The notes below the pieces were generated by a model. The model saw only the letters and a list, made by a program, of their open reading frames with translations, made no database searches and was not told where the DNA came from. Below are positions 8,767-18,345 of a DNA stretch of 27,500 nt, one piece after another. The stretch lies in the NCBI GenBank assembly GCA_963575745.1, contig CAUYUJ010004590.1:32501-60000 (forward strand), in the 5' to 3' direction. This stretch comes from Prorocentrum cordatum. Lineage: Eukaryota > Sar > Dinophyceae > Prorocentrales > Prorocentraceae. The position numbers were made by a program, and so were the translations under genes. Numbering within the stretch: position 1 is the first letter of the stretch; the number at the start of each line of letters is the position of its first letter.

Positions 8767-8845
8767 GCCGTCGCCGCCGCGAGGCCGCCGTCGTACCCGT
8801 CGTAATCGGCGTCGTGGTCGTGGTGGTGGTGGTCGTCCTCGTGGG
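8767..8845 (+). repeat. Module B, second copy
   Basis: GCCGTCGCCGCCGCGAGGCC, then GTCGTACCCGTCGTAATC, matching 5310-5385. Here it lies after block A2; the first copy lies before block A1. Confidence 0.75.
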
Positions 8846-8888
8846 TTGTGGGCACCGGAAGGGGGCTGGCGACGTCGGTCGGACTGAC

Positions 8889-8907
8889 CCGTGGACTCCG
8901 TCCACGG
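8889..8907. repeat. Junction hairpin, type I, without a PPR
   Basis: CCGTGGAC-TCC-GTCCACGG, an 8-bp perfect stem, the best copy in the window. The leader is GGACTGACC. On the minus strand the frame reads DSVDGVHGSV, as at other loci, then diverges where a PPR would start. Confidence 0.75.
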
Positions 8908-8949
8908 AATCTGCACGAACTGGCATCTGATTGTGGGGCCCGACCTCAC

Positions 8950-9190
8950 ATTCCGCGCATGCTACTGCGTGCTGATGCTTGCTGCCGCTTGTGTGTACTC
9001 TTGGTAGTGCTTGAGGCCGCTGCTGCATGTTCTTGCTGCTTGTGGCTGCAGGTTGTTGCTGATGGCCAATTCCGCTTGGTGCGTGCTTCTGCCCGCTGCC
9101 TGCCGCTGCTTGCTGCTGCTGTGTGCCGCCGCTGCTGCTGTCTGCTTCGTGCCCACGGGAGAGATCGATGCTGCCCCAGGGCACTCGAAA
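8950..9190 (+). repeat. TGCTGC-rich interspersed repeat, copy 1
   Basis: Irregular TGCTGC/TGCCGC words. TGCTTGTGGCTGCAGGTTGT, then GCTGATGGCCAATTC, matches TGCTTGTGGCTGCGGGGTGA, then GCTGATTGCCAGCTC, at 22803. The minus frame preserves QPAATSS and QALP in both copies. It follows a junction hairpin, as does copy 2 at 10780. Confidence 0.6.
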
Positions 9191-9489
9191 TGTCGCACGG
9201 TGGACTGCGCATGAGGGCTCACTGTGGACGCGCAAGGAGCCACGTCCCTTTGGGCGCCGTCTCCGCGCCCCTCTGGGATCAGACTGTGTTTGGCACTGCG
9301 CTCCCTGGAGGCCTCTGGTGCATCTCGCCTCACTTGTGCGGCAGCGGCGAGGGTCGCCCAGGAGCGGGGAGGCAGTAGTAAAGAGAAGCAGCGCCCGTGC
9401 TGCTGTTCATTACTCGGCGCTCTTTCGCTCGCGCCCGCACCCATGGAGGAGGGCAACGCTCCCTGTGCGGCCTCTGATGCCGGGCGCTT
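9191..9489. other. No recognised gene
   Basis: Mixed GC-rich sequence. Open frames on both strands lack features I can identify. Confidence 0.45.
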
Positions 9490-10060
9490 CCTTCTCCTTG
9501 GGAACCGTTTGAGGGCCTCTCGGGGTTCCTTTTCGGCCTCCTGGGGGCCTCTTGCCTCCTGGGGGCCTCTTGGGCCGTCTTGGGTGCCCCTTGGGGGCCG
9601 TCTGAGGCCGTCTCCCTCTGGGGCCGGCTTGGGGCCTTGTCGGGCCGCCTTGGGCCGTCTTTGGTCGCTCTTGGGGCTGCCTTGGGTGACTCTTGGGGCG
9701 TCGTGGGCGCCTCCGGAGCGGTCCTGGGGCCCTCCTGGGCCGTCCATGGGGCCGTCTTGGGCCGTCTTGGGGCCCTCATGGGGCGCTCCTGAAGCGTCCT
9801 GGGGCATCTTGGGGGCGTGGATTGTGCCCCTGGACGCTTTGAAAACGAAAAGCGCCGGAAGTGCGAACATTTGCGTTTCCCAAGAAATGATTGGGACGAT
9901 TGTTGCTTGCGCGGGCTCTCTCGGGACTCTTCTTCGGGCCCACTTCGAGCCTTTTGGGAGCCTCTGGGGCCGTCTGGGGGCTGTGTTGGGCGTCTGCGGG
10001 CGCTCGTGGACCGTTTCGGAGGCCCTCTTGGACCGTCTTGGGCCGCTCTTGTCGGGAGCG
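9490..10060 (+). repeat. CTTGG array with A-rich core
   Basis: CCTCTTGGGCCGTCTTGGG words with a core at 9833-9905 (AAAACGAAAAGCGCCGGAAG, then GCGTTTCCCAAGAAATGATT). The core is a member of the family at 6095, 8440, 11402 and 26615. Confidence 0.75.
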
Positions 10061-10471
10061 GCCAAGAGGGGGGTGTCCAAGAGGGGAAAGTGCAAATCAT
10101 GACCGGCGGCATGTGCGCGGCCCAGCGGGGGGGCCAGGGACGCAATGAAACAAGAAGAGGCGCCCTGAAATCTGGGAAGATAGCATGGCCCCCGCCATGA
10201 TATCCATCCCCCCCTAGTCATCACCCCCCTCTTTGCCGCCCCCGATCTTGGAGGGCTCCGGGGTCGTCTCGGAAGCGCGCCGGGCCCCCCGGCCTCCCGG
10301 AAGCGCTCGTGGGCCGGCTGGAAGCGCGCTCGTGGGCCTTCTGGGGCTCGCAGGGAGCCCACAAGGGGCGGCCGGGGCGCCGCGCGGGGCCCCGCCAGAG
10401 AGCTCTATACCGACATTTGGCCTTTGTCTGCTTCTTTTGGCCCGCGCTTCTGCCGGCCATGAAGGAGAGAT
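10061..10471. other. No recognised gene
   Basis: GC-rich sequence with runs of C (near 10210 and 10228) and a few CTTGG-like words at its left end. At this position in other cassettes a PPR exon would be expected; none is seen. Confidence 0.5.
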
Positions 10472-10476
10472 AACTA

Positions 10477-10676
10477 TAGGGGAACAAAAAGGTGGCATAA
10501 ACATAAAGACTCGGAGGTCTGCGCGGATTCCTCGGATCCGCGCGGATCCCCCCTGGCGGCGCCTCTGGCGCCGCCCCTGGCGCGCTCCGCGCGCCAGGGA
10601 GGGGGGTCCAGCGCGGATCCGAGAAATCTGCGCGGGCCTCAGAGTTTTTATGCTTATGTCATGTTTCGTTCCCCTA
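10477..10676. mobile_element. 200-bp MITE-like element with long inverted arms
   Basis: TAGGGGAAC opens the element and GTTCCCCTA closes it, and complementarity continues with scattered mismatches almost to the centre (GGATCCGCG, GGCGGCGCC, CATAAACATAAAGACTC against its partner). The direct repeat AACTA flanks it at 10472-10476 and 10677-10681, fitting a 5-bp target-site duplication. There is no coding capacity, so it is non-autonomous. The right flank runs straight into the ACTAGTGGGTACC leader and the hairpin at 10690, exactly where a PPR exon would start. A decayed relative is at 20608-20790. Confidence 0.82.
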
Positions 10677-10689
10677 AACTAGTGGGTAC

Positions 10690-10708
10690 CCGTGGCCTAC
10701 CGTCCACG
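10690..10708. repeat. Junction hairpin beside a MITE
   Basis: CCGTGGCCTACCGTCCACG keeps outer CGTGG/CCACG pairing. The PPR that usually adjoins it is replaced by the element at 10477-10676. Confidence 0.6.
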
Positions 10709-10779
10709 AAGTCTGTCCGAGATGGCACGTGGGGCCAGGGCAGGCATATTGCCGAAAGGCTTTCGTGATGACGTTGGGT

Positions 10780-11139
10780 CCGAGCTTCACCTCTGCTGTT
10801 GCTGCCTGCAGCTGCAGGGTTCTGCTGCCTGCGGCATGTTTTTGCTGCTGCTTACTTTTGCTGTGTGCTGCCGCTGCTGGCTACGGACTGCTGCTGTGCA
10901 CTGTTGCTGCTTGCGGCTGCAAAGTGCTGCTTCTTGGCACTCCTGCTAGCTGAGGCAGTCTGCAGCTCGTGAGTGGACCGTGGAGCGATGAGCAATGAGC
11001 GAAGAGTCAGGGTCGAGGGGAGGTAGGGGTCGAGGGGGCTGAAGCGTCTAAAACGATTCTGTTGGGCCTGTGCAAAGCCTCTCGCCTCTGTTCTGGCCTG
11101 CCCTCGTGGAGACAAGTTTGAAGCCAAGTTTGAAGTCCC
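10780..11139 (+). repeat. TGCTGC-rich interspersed repeat, copy 2, then unassigned sequence
   Basis: TGCTGTTGCTGCCTGCAGCT and similar words run to about 10950, resembling 8950-9190 and 22600-22960. From 10951 to 11139 I see nothing identifiable. Confidence 0.5.
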
Positions 11140-11720
11140 TTGGGGCCGATTGGAAGCTGTGCTGGGGCCTCTGAAAACATATTTTGGCCTTCTTGGGGCC
11201 CTCATGGGCCGCCTTGGGCGCTACTTGGGCCGTCTTGTGGCCGTCTGGGGCTTTCTGGGGTGCCCCTGGGGCGGTTTAGGAGCCGTCTTGAGCTACCCTG
11301 CGCTGCTCTAAAAGCCTTTTGGGGGTCCTCTTGGGGCCGTCCTGGGCGCCTCTTCGGTCGTCCTGGGTCCGTCTTGGGACGTCTTGGGGCGATCATGGCC
11401 GCTGTGTAAATACAGAACGACTGCGCAAAACGCGCACGCTTTCCAACAACGAATTGGGGCGATGTTGGCCGTTCGGGGCTGTCTTGAGGGCCCACTTTGG
11501 ACCTCTCTTGGGAAGCCTTGGGGGCCTCTTGAACCGTCGTCGAGCTAACTAAGGCCGTCTTGGGGCCGTCTCAGGCGCCTCTTCTGCCGTCTGGCGTGGC
11601 CCGAGGCGTTCAGGGCTGTCCAAGCTGCCCTGGGGACGCTTGTCGGCCTCCCTGGGCCTCTCGGGAGCAGAACAAGTGGATTGATCCGCAGCACCTCCTG
11701 GCGCGCATGGTTGAATAGAT
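11140..11720 (+). repeat. CTTGG array with A-rich core
   Basis: Array words from 11150; core at 11402-11465 (AAATACAGAACGACTGCGCAA, then ACGCTTTCCAACAACGAATT, read approximately). The core-to-PPR distance (about 320 bp) matches other cassettes. Confidence 0.7.
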
Positions 11721-11723
11721 GAC

Positions 11724-11828
11724 AGTGGGCTCCAACTTCTCCGCACACATCGCATTGAACAGCGTCAAAGCCCGCTGCCACTGCATGACCGTATCGCACG
11801 CGCTGATCCCAGCGTTGTAGCTGACGAG
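11724..11828 (-). CDS. Single PPR motif exon, diverged
   Basis: Reads LVSYNAGISACDTVMQWQRA through MCAEKLEPT, 35 residues in an open frame. EKGEQ has become DTVMQ. Residues 5/35 are N/T. The junction upstream is type II (TCACACTCGTC) but no hairpin follows. After the motif the frame reads VIYSTMR and leaves PPR similarity. Confidence 0.8.
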
Positions 11829-12114
11829 TGTGATTATGTAGATTTTGTCTGCGATTGAAACCCGGTCTGGTTCAGAAGTGGGGTGACACGACGACGCGGA
11901 TGGATGATAAAGGTGGCAGCCACATTGTACATGGGAGGATTTTCAAAACAATCGTCACGCATGGGCAAGGGGAGCCTGAGGAGAGGTCGGAGGAACGGTG
12001 CGCGACTGGATACCAACAGCAAATGCAAGTATTCATAATAGTAAGACAAGCTGAAAACACACTACACATATCAATAGTAGTGGTGATCAACGCGGGCCGC
12101 GAACACTGCCTCTA
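11829..12114. other. No recognised gene
   Basis: A lower-GC stretch. A + frame (about 11855-12115) and a minus frame (12049-11834) are both open, but neither has an ATG at a convincing position or a known motif. Confidence 0.45.
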
Positions 12115-13215
12115 ACAATCTACGTTGTGCAACTTATGGGGTGCAATCTACGTAGTGCAATTCACCAATGCTCGCAATGAGTTGTCAACTCCACTGCTCG
12201 CGCAATCCGCCCGCAACTTGGTTTGCAAAACCCATGTGACGGCGCCTGCTATGAGTGCTTGGTGTTGGCTGCTGCGACACTGCGGCCGCGCTAGCCCGTG
12301 CATGCTCGCGCGCAGCGGCCAGTTAGTGCAGCGCGACCGGCGCGGCCGCGGTGGCGTTGACCGCTGGGCACTTCCCAACGGGCACTTCAGTGCGAGTCGG
12401 TGACTTGGCCGGGCGCGGTATCATGACGACGCAGAAATGGTAGACACGACAATGATGATAGCGATGATGGTGACGACGGTGGCGATGACGACGGCAAAGC
12501 CAATGAGGCGCCGATGTTGATCACGCCCGCCGATAACGATGACGATGTTCTCGCGTCGGTGGTGAAGCTTTGGAAGGACTTCGACAGGCGCGCGGGGCCG
12601 ACGCGCGAGAGTGGCCCGCGTGGTATGAGTTGACACGGATCGTGCCCGCCCCAGCACGCGCGCAACGGCGTTCAGATGAGTTCGACATGCTGCGCGAGAA
12701 GCTCGTTTGGCAGAATTTGATGACAATGTTGAGAAACTAACAGTTTTCTACTTTCGCAAGAAAGCGCGTAGGCTTGCTTTGAAAACTGATGTTGCAAAAC
12801 CATGTGTTGTTTTATGCTTCCCGGACACTCGATTTCGAAATCCTTACGAAATCTGAAATTTTGGGAACGATTCCGGCATGCACGCGCGACGCGCGTATGC
12901 ACTTCGCCCGATGTTTTGCAAGTGCAATACGTAAGCAATGTTTAAACGACTTCGACAAGCGGGCGACGACGCGCGCGTGCAAAACAAAAATCGAGAAAAC
13001 TGTGGAGTTTGGATTAACGAGCGCGCGCGCATAGCATTTTGTCCAAAAAGGCTGAAGGGGGCAGGGGCGCATACGGGCCTTCCTGGGGCGCTATGAATTC
13101 ATTTTTCGAATAGACGATGGGGCAGAATAGTCCATAACTTACCATACGAAAAGGGGGGCCGTTCTTTCCGGGGAGGGGGCGGAGATCCTAATAATGTAGA
13201 TCATAATGCTCTCTT
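12115..13215 (+). repeat. Tandem duplicate T1 (head TACGTGGTGCAAT)
   Basis: Begins with short repeats of TCTACGTAGTGCAATTCAC and ends near a GAATTCATTTTTCGAATAGA, then GATGGGGCAGAAT stretch (13094-13126). It aligns to 13255-15155 over most of its length: AACTTGGTTTGCAAAACCCA, CTCGCGCGCAGCGGCCAG, GCGACCGGCGCGGCCGCGGT. A conserved + frame peptide, STPLLAQS then NLVCKTH then MSAWCWL, is seen in both, but no known family or complete gene. Confidence 0.8.
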
Positions 13216-13326
13216 AGAAAGGAAAGCACATGTGGTAATATGATGATGATGATGATTTGTCTGGTGCACTGAATGTTGTGCGCTCTACGTGGTGCAATCT
13301 TTGCTGTGAAATTCATGTGGTGCCCG

Positions 13327-13550
13327 ACATACATATATACATATATTTATGTGCGTGTATACATATATGAATGTATGTATGTGTGTATGTATGTGTGTAT
13401 GTATGTATGTATGTATGTATGTATGTATGTATGTATGTATGTATGTATGTATGTATGTATGTATGTATGTATGTATGTATGTGTATAACTATATGTTATA
13501 TGTGTATATATACACACATATATATACATATATGTGTGTGCGTGTGTGTG
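13327..13550. repeat. (TATG)n with TA/TG flanks
   Basis: About 28 TATG units at 13369-13482, with imperfect TATA/TGTG sequence on both sides. It lies inside the head of duplicate T2. Confidence 0.95.
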
Positions 13551-14336
13551 TGTGTGCGCGCATGCGTGTTACAGTCCAAGTTGTGTAAAATACGTTATGC
13601 AGCCAAAGTGGTGCAATATACGTGGTTCACTCTACGTGGTGCAATTCATCGCTGCTCGCAGTGAGTTGTCCACTCCACTGCTCGCGCAATCACCCCACCC
13701 ACCCACCCGCAACTTGGTTTGCAAAACCCATGCGGCGGCGATTGCGATGAGCGCTTGGTGTTGGTTGGTGCATCACTGCGGCCGCGCTGGCCCGCGCACG
13801 CTCGCGCGCGCAGCGGCCAGCTAGTGCAGCGCGACCGGCGCGGCCGCGGTGGCGCTGACCACTGGGCACTTCCCATCGTGCACTTCACTGCGAGTCGGCG
13901 ACTTGGGCGGGCACGGTACCATGGCAACGTCGACAACGGTAGACACGATGTTGATATTAGCGATGCTGGTGACGGTTATGACAACGACGACGGCACGGCC
14001 AGTGACGGCGCCGATGCTGATCACGCCGACGACGATGACGGCACCGTCGCGTCGGCGATGAAAGCTTTGGAAGGAGTTCGACATGCGCACGCAGCCGACG
14101 TGCGAGTGGCCCGCATGGAAGTATTGAAAAAGGATCGTACCTCCCCAGCACGCGCGCAAAGGCGTTCGAATGATTTCGACATGCGGCGCGGGAGGCCCCT
14201 TTGACCGAATTGATTGAAAATGTTGAGGACACATGGTTTTCTTCCGAATTCGCAGAACTGCGAGCGCAGGCTTCTTTGAAAACTGGTGTTGCAAAACCAT
14301 GTGTGTTGCGAAACCTACGATTTTTAACGGACTTCG

Positions 14337-14366
14337 GCATGCGCGCGCGACGACGCGCGCGCGTGC
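14337..14366. repeat. Alternating GC palindrome, copy 1
   Basis: GCATGCGCGCGCG and CGCGCGCGCGTGC arms (13 bp, one mismatch) around ACGA. An identical copy is at 14632-14661. Alternating purine-pyrimidine of this kind can adopt Z-DNA or a cruciform. Confidence 0.8.
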
Positions 14367-15160
14367 ACTTCGTAATTTCTTTTGCCAGGGATTCTTGCGA
14401 CAGCACGTGCGCAAAGGCGCTCGAGCGATTCCGACATGCGCGCGCGAGAGGCACGCTTGGTAGCAAGTTATGAACATGTTGAGAAACCGATGGTTCTCGA
14501 AAGAATTCGCAAGAGCCCGAGCGCAAGCTGTTTTTGGAAATCCGTGTTGCGAAACCATGCTTATATATAGATGTCTTCGTGACACTCGACTTTGAAATCC
14601 TTACGAATGCTACGGTTTTTAACGGACTTCGGCATGCGCGCGCGACGACGCGCGCGCGTGCACTTCGTCCTTTTTTTGCCAGGGATTCTTGCGACAGCAC
14701 GTGCGCAAAGGCGCTCGAGCGATTCCGACATGCGCGCGCGAGAGGCCCGCTTGGTAGCAAGTTATGAAATAGGTTGAAAGACCGATGTTTCTCGATTCGC
14801 AAGAGCCCGAACGCAAGCTTTTGTTAGGAAATTTGTGTTGCGAAACCTGGTGTTTGTGTATATGCTTTCGGGATATTCAACTTTGAAGTTCACAAAACCT
14901 AAGGTTTTTGAAAGATTTTGCCACGGATTCTTGAACAGTCCTGATTTTTTATAAACGAGTGCGCGCGCATAGCATTTTTTCCAAGAGGATGGCGGCGGGC
15001 GGATACTGGCCTGCCCGGGATGGTGTGCATTCATTTTTCGGATGGGCGATGGGGCAGAATCACATGACAATTGCAGTCAGTATGCACGAAACGGTGAGCC
15101 GTTCATTCCAGGATGGGGTGGTAAATCTTCATATTCTTTCAGAAAATAAAATCTAAGCCT

Positions 15161-15349
15161 ATGTCGGGCCTGTCCCCCTACAGGGGAACTTTCGACGCCT
15201 AATTAAAACAAAACCCAAAAACAATCCAAAAACGCTCCAAAAATGGTCCGGGGACTATTTTTTGTGTATTTTTCGACCTTTGCGGAATATGTTTGGGGTA
15301 TTTTTATTTCTTCGTCGAAAATCCCCCTGTAGGGGGACACGCCCGACAT
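15161..15349. mobile_element. 189-bp MITE-like inverted-repeat element
   Basis: ATGTCGGGCCTGTCCCCCTA at the left end is answered at the right end by TAGGGGGACACGCCCGACAT, and pairing extends about 37 bp to TTTCGACG/CGTCGAAA with a few mismatches. Near-identical 11-mers AAATCTAAGCC (15149-15159) and AAATCTAGGCC (15350-15360) flank it, or alternatively a TA dinucleotide; the target-duplication length is therefore uncertain. No coding capacity. Confidence 0.78.
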
Positions 15350-15356
15350 AAATCTA

Positions 15357-15505
15357 GGCCCAGACAGCGGGTGGCGACGAGGCGGCGACGGGGCAGAGAC
15401 GGCGACAACACAGCCGCCAGACCGCCACACTGGCCCAGACGACGGGCGGCGACGGAGGGGCGACGGCGACAGCGTAGCCGCCAGGCAGCCACACCAGCCC
15501 AGTTC
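15357..15505. repeat. 75-bp direct repeat, two copies
   Basis: GGCCCAGACAGCGGGTGGCG at 15357 and GGCCCAGACGACGGGCGGCG at 15432 begin two copies; a third GCCCAG at about 15498 ends the array. Confidence 0.7.
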
Positions 15506-15621
15506 CGTGGAGCAGCAGCCTGACACCCCTAGGTGAAAGCACTGCTTGGGAATAACAAGAAAACGAATCTTCCTCTTCATTTTCTCTTCCCTCACGCGGG
15601 GAATTCTTGTAACAGGAGAGC

Positions 15622-15697
15622 GGCATTTTCAGGACGCTCTTCCCCCAAGAATGCGACGAGGAGGGGCGTCCTGAAAATGCCTCCGCCTTGGGGGAAG
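15622..15697. repeat. Interleaved inverted repeats (pseudoknot layout)
   Basis: GGCATTTTCAGGACGC (15622-15637) is perfectly complementary to 15666-15681. CTTCCCCCAAG (15639-15649) is perfectly complementary to 15687-15697. The order A-B-A'-B' is that of an H-type pseudoknot rather than nested hairpins. Confidence 0.75.
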
Positions 15698-16193
<496 letters not shown>

Positions 16194-17194
16194 GGCATTC
16201 TGCGATCCTCGCCTCCAGGGGGGGGGGGCCCTGCGAGCTGGGGGGCGCTCGGGGGCGTCCTGGGGGCCCGCCCGGGCAGCATGCGCTCCCCTTGTGATGC
16301 AAAGCAGGCTCACACTACGACACGCAAGCGATGCACACGCGAATGGAGATGATGACTTTATTCCTGCTGCCTCCACGCCGCCGCCCTCGCAATCACGCAC
16401 CCCCGTGTTGTGCGCCGGTCTGTGTCTGCTGCATCTTCCTGTCTGCAGCTCAGCCCGGCTTGAGCACCCGCCCAGAACTTGTGATTGCGAATTCGGCTCC
16501 CCGCTTCTCTCCCCAACTTGGCTGCCCCGGCACGCAACACGCAGCACGCAGCGCCCCGATCCAGAGCTCAACGCGTAGGCCGGAACCCGTAGGTCCGACG
16601 CGACGCGTTCGCCGAAGCGTGGGCCGAGACGCCGAGACACCACGCAGCGTGTTGACACGGACACGCTTTTGAAGCACGGCGCGTGTGGCGTGGCACAAGA
16701 CGGGGGCGTGTCGAGGCAGCCGAGGACCCCGGGGCTGCCCCCGGGGCCCTCCTGGAAGCCGCGCGCGGCCGCCTGGGGCCGCAGAAGGGCCTCCTGCGGG
16801 GGCTGGGCAGCGTCGGAACTGCTCCGCTCCGACGCTGCCTGCCCGCCAGACAGAGGCGCTGTCAGTGCGCGTGCGAGGACGGATGGGGGCAAGGGGGGGG
16901 GCCCAGAGATCCGCGGCTCCGAGCAAAAATGGAGCGGCAAGGTTTGTTTGCCGTGCTCGGCCTCCAGGGGCGCGCGCTGGGCCTCGGGACCGTCCAGAAA
17001 CGGTGCAGAGGGACGAACCGGGCCCAGGGAAGTGGTCCAGCCCCTCTGGGTATCGTTTATCCGATCGCCATCCCCAGCGGCGTGGCCTGGGCCCCACTGG
17101 CCGATTACCCCCCCAGATGGGGATACAGGTCGCTCCCTTCAGGTTTCGAGGGGCGTCTCCCCAACTGGGGCGGCAATCTGGTGGGGGTCTCGAA
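16194..17194. other. No recognised gene
   Basis: About 1 kb of GC-rich sequence with overlapping open frames on both strands, none with a recognisable motif, and no clear duplicate elsewhere in the window. Confidence 0.45.
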
Positions 17195-17218
17195 GGGGAT
17201 GGGGATGGGGATGGGGAT
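17195..17218 (+). repeat. (GGGGAT)4, G-quadruplex candidate
   Basis: Four GGGG runs separated by AT, the classical intramolecular G-quadruplex spacing. Confidence 0.8.
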
Positions 17219-17308
17219 CGGAGAAAGGATACCGACCCTCGGGGCCCACGCATCGACAAGCAGCGGAGCGAGAGCGCGCCGATCCCGCCTGTCGCCGCAC
17301 AGGGTGGC

Positions 17309-17413
17309 GGTGGGCTCCAGCTCTGCCCCGCGCAGGTCGCTGAGCAGCGCCAAAGCCCGCTGCCACTGCACGCCCTTCTCGCACGCGCTGATCCCAGCGT
17401 TGTAGCTGACTGG
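17309..17413 (-). CDS. Single PPR motif exon
   Basis: Reads VSYNAGISACEKGVQWQRAL through LRGAELEPT, 35 residues, frame intact. Residues 5/35 are N/T. The end of helix B is altered (SDLRGAEL in place of SEMWEAKL). After the motif the frame reads ATLCGDRRDRR, with no second motif. No start codon; same orientation as all other PPR copies. Confidence 0.82.
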
Positions 17414-17436
17414 GGCTGACCCGTGGGCTGCGCCCT
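17412..17436. repeat. Junction hairpin with a changed stem pair
   Basis: After the usual GGGCTGACCCGTGG leader the centre reads GGGC-TGC-GCCC where other copies have GGAC-TCC-GTCC. The A-T pair has become G-C on both arms, keeping the inner stem although the outer arm has decayed. Confidence 0.5.
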
Positions 17437-17520
17437 CATGCGGGGCGAGGGGGTGCTGCCGCGAGGCGGTCGGGATGATGCCCGCCAGCCTGCCTCCTGC
17501 ATCGCCGCCCTGCGTCAGCT

Positions 17521-18345
17521 CGCCATCCCTGGGGAGCTGCGATCTGCAAACTGTCGCGATGTTCGAAGATTGCTGGGCGGTCCAGCGGAGTGACGCCCTA
17601 CGCGGATCCAGAGTGTAACGCCGCAGTCCTGGGGGGCTGAGATCAGCGAACCTGTCGCCACTTTCGAGGGTTGCTGGGGGGCCCAGCGGAGCGACGCCCC
17701 ACGCGGATCAAAATTAGTCCTGGCCATCTCTTGTGGGCAACGATCTGCGAACTTGTCGCCCCTTTCGCGGGCTGCTGGGTGGTCCAGCGGAGTGATGCCC
17801 CCCGCGGATCCAAGTTGCAACTCGCCAGCCCTGGCAGGGCTGCGATTTGCGAAATCCGCCGCCCGCCGCCATTTTCGAAGGCCGCCGGGGGGGTCCAGCG
17901 GGGCGGCGCCCTCTCCTGGGTGCAAATTACATGTCGCAGTCCCTGGGGGGCCGCGATCATCGGAATTGTCGCCACTTTCGAAGGCTGCTGGGGGGTGCAG
18001 CCGGATGACGCCTCAGGCGGGTCTGAATTCGACCTCGCGATCTCCTGTGGGCAGCAATCTGCGAACATGTCACCACTTTCGAAGGCCGCCGGGGCCCAGC
18101 GGAGTGACGCCCCCCTGGGGGGCTGCGACCCGCGCGGACCTAAATTAGATCTCGTAGTCCCTGGGGGGCTGCGATCTGCGAAGCGGTCGCCACTTTCGAA
18201 AGCTGCTGGGGGGTCCAGGGGAACGACGCCCCACGAAGATCGGAAGTGGACCTCGCCATCCCTGGGGGTCAACGATCTGGGAAACGGTCGCCCTTTTCTA
18301 AGGCTGCTGGGGCGTCCAGCGGGCTGACGCCCCGCGGGCCCCGAA
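17521..18345. repeat. Eight-unit minisatellite, ~101-bp period
   Basis: The word TGCTGGGNGGTCCAGCGGAG (or its variant CGCCGGGG) begins at 17571, 17672, 17773, 17882, 17986, 18087, 18204 and 18305: spacings 101, 101, 109, 104, 101, 117, 101. Each unit also holds TCGCCACTTTCGAAGG and CCTGGGGGGCTGCGATCTGC variants. The commonest spacing is not a multiple of 3, so a conserved protein repeat is unlikely despite long open frames on both strands. Confidence 0.88.

Larger units (their letters stand above)
13255..15155 (+). repeat. Tandem duplicate T2 with internal 295-bp repeats
   Basis: Second copy, directly after T1 with only ~40 bp between. Its head repeats (13263-13325 and 13579-13650) are split by a TATG microsatellite. 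It is longer because a unit containing TTTTTAACGGACTTCGGCAT (14321, 14616) is tandemly repeated with a 295-bp period. A third partial copy upstream is marked by GCGCAAAGGCG at 14154, also seen at 14409 and 14702. The end (14957-15060) matches the end of T1 (ACGAGYGCGCGCGCATAGCA, then TTCATTTTTCG). Confidence 0.8.

Noticed and set aside
8962-10362. 466-residue minus-strand open frame
   Set aside because: It crosses the TGCTGC repeat, a CTTGG array and its core, all repeated elsewhere with different frames.
17521-18345. CRISPR array
   Set aside because: Units are about 101 bp and similar along their whole length, with no unique spacers; the context is eukaryotic.
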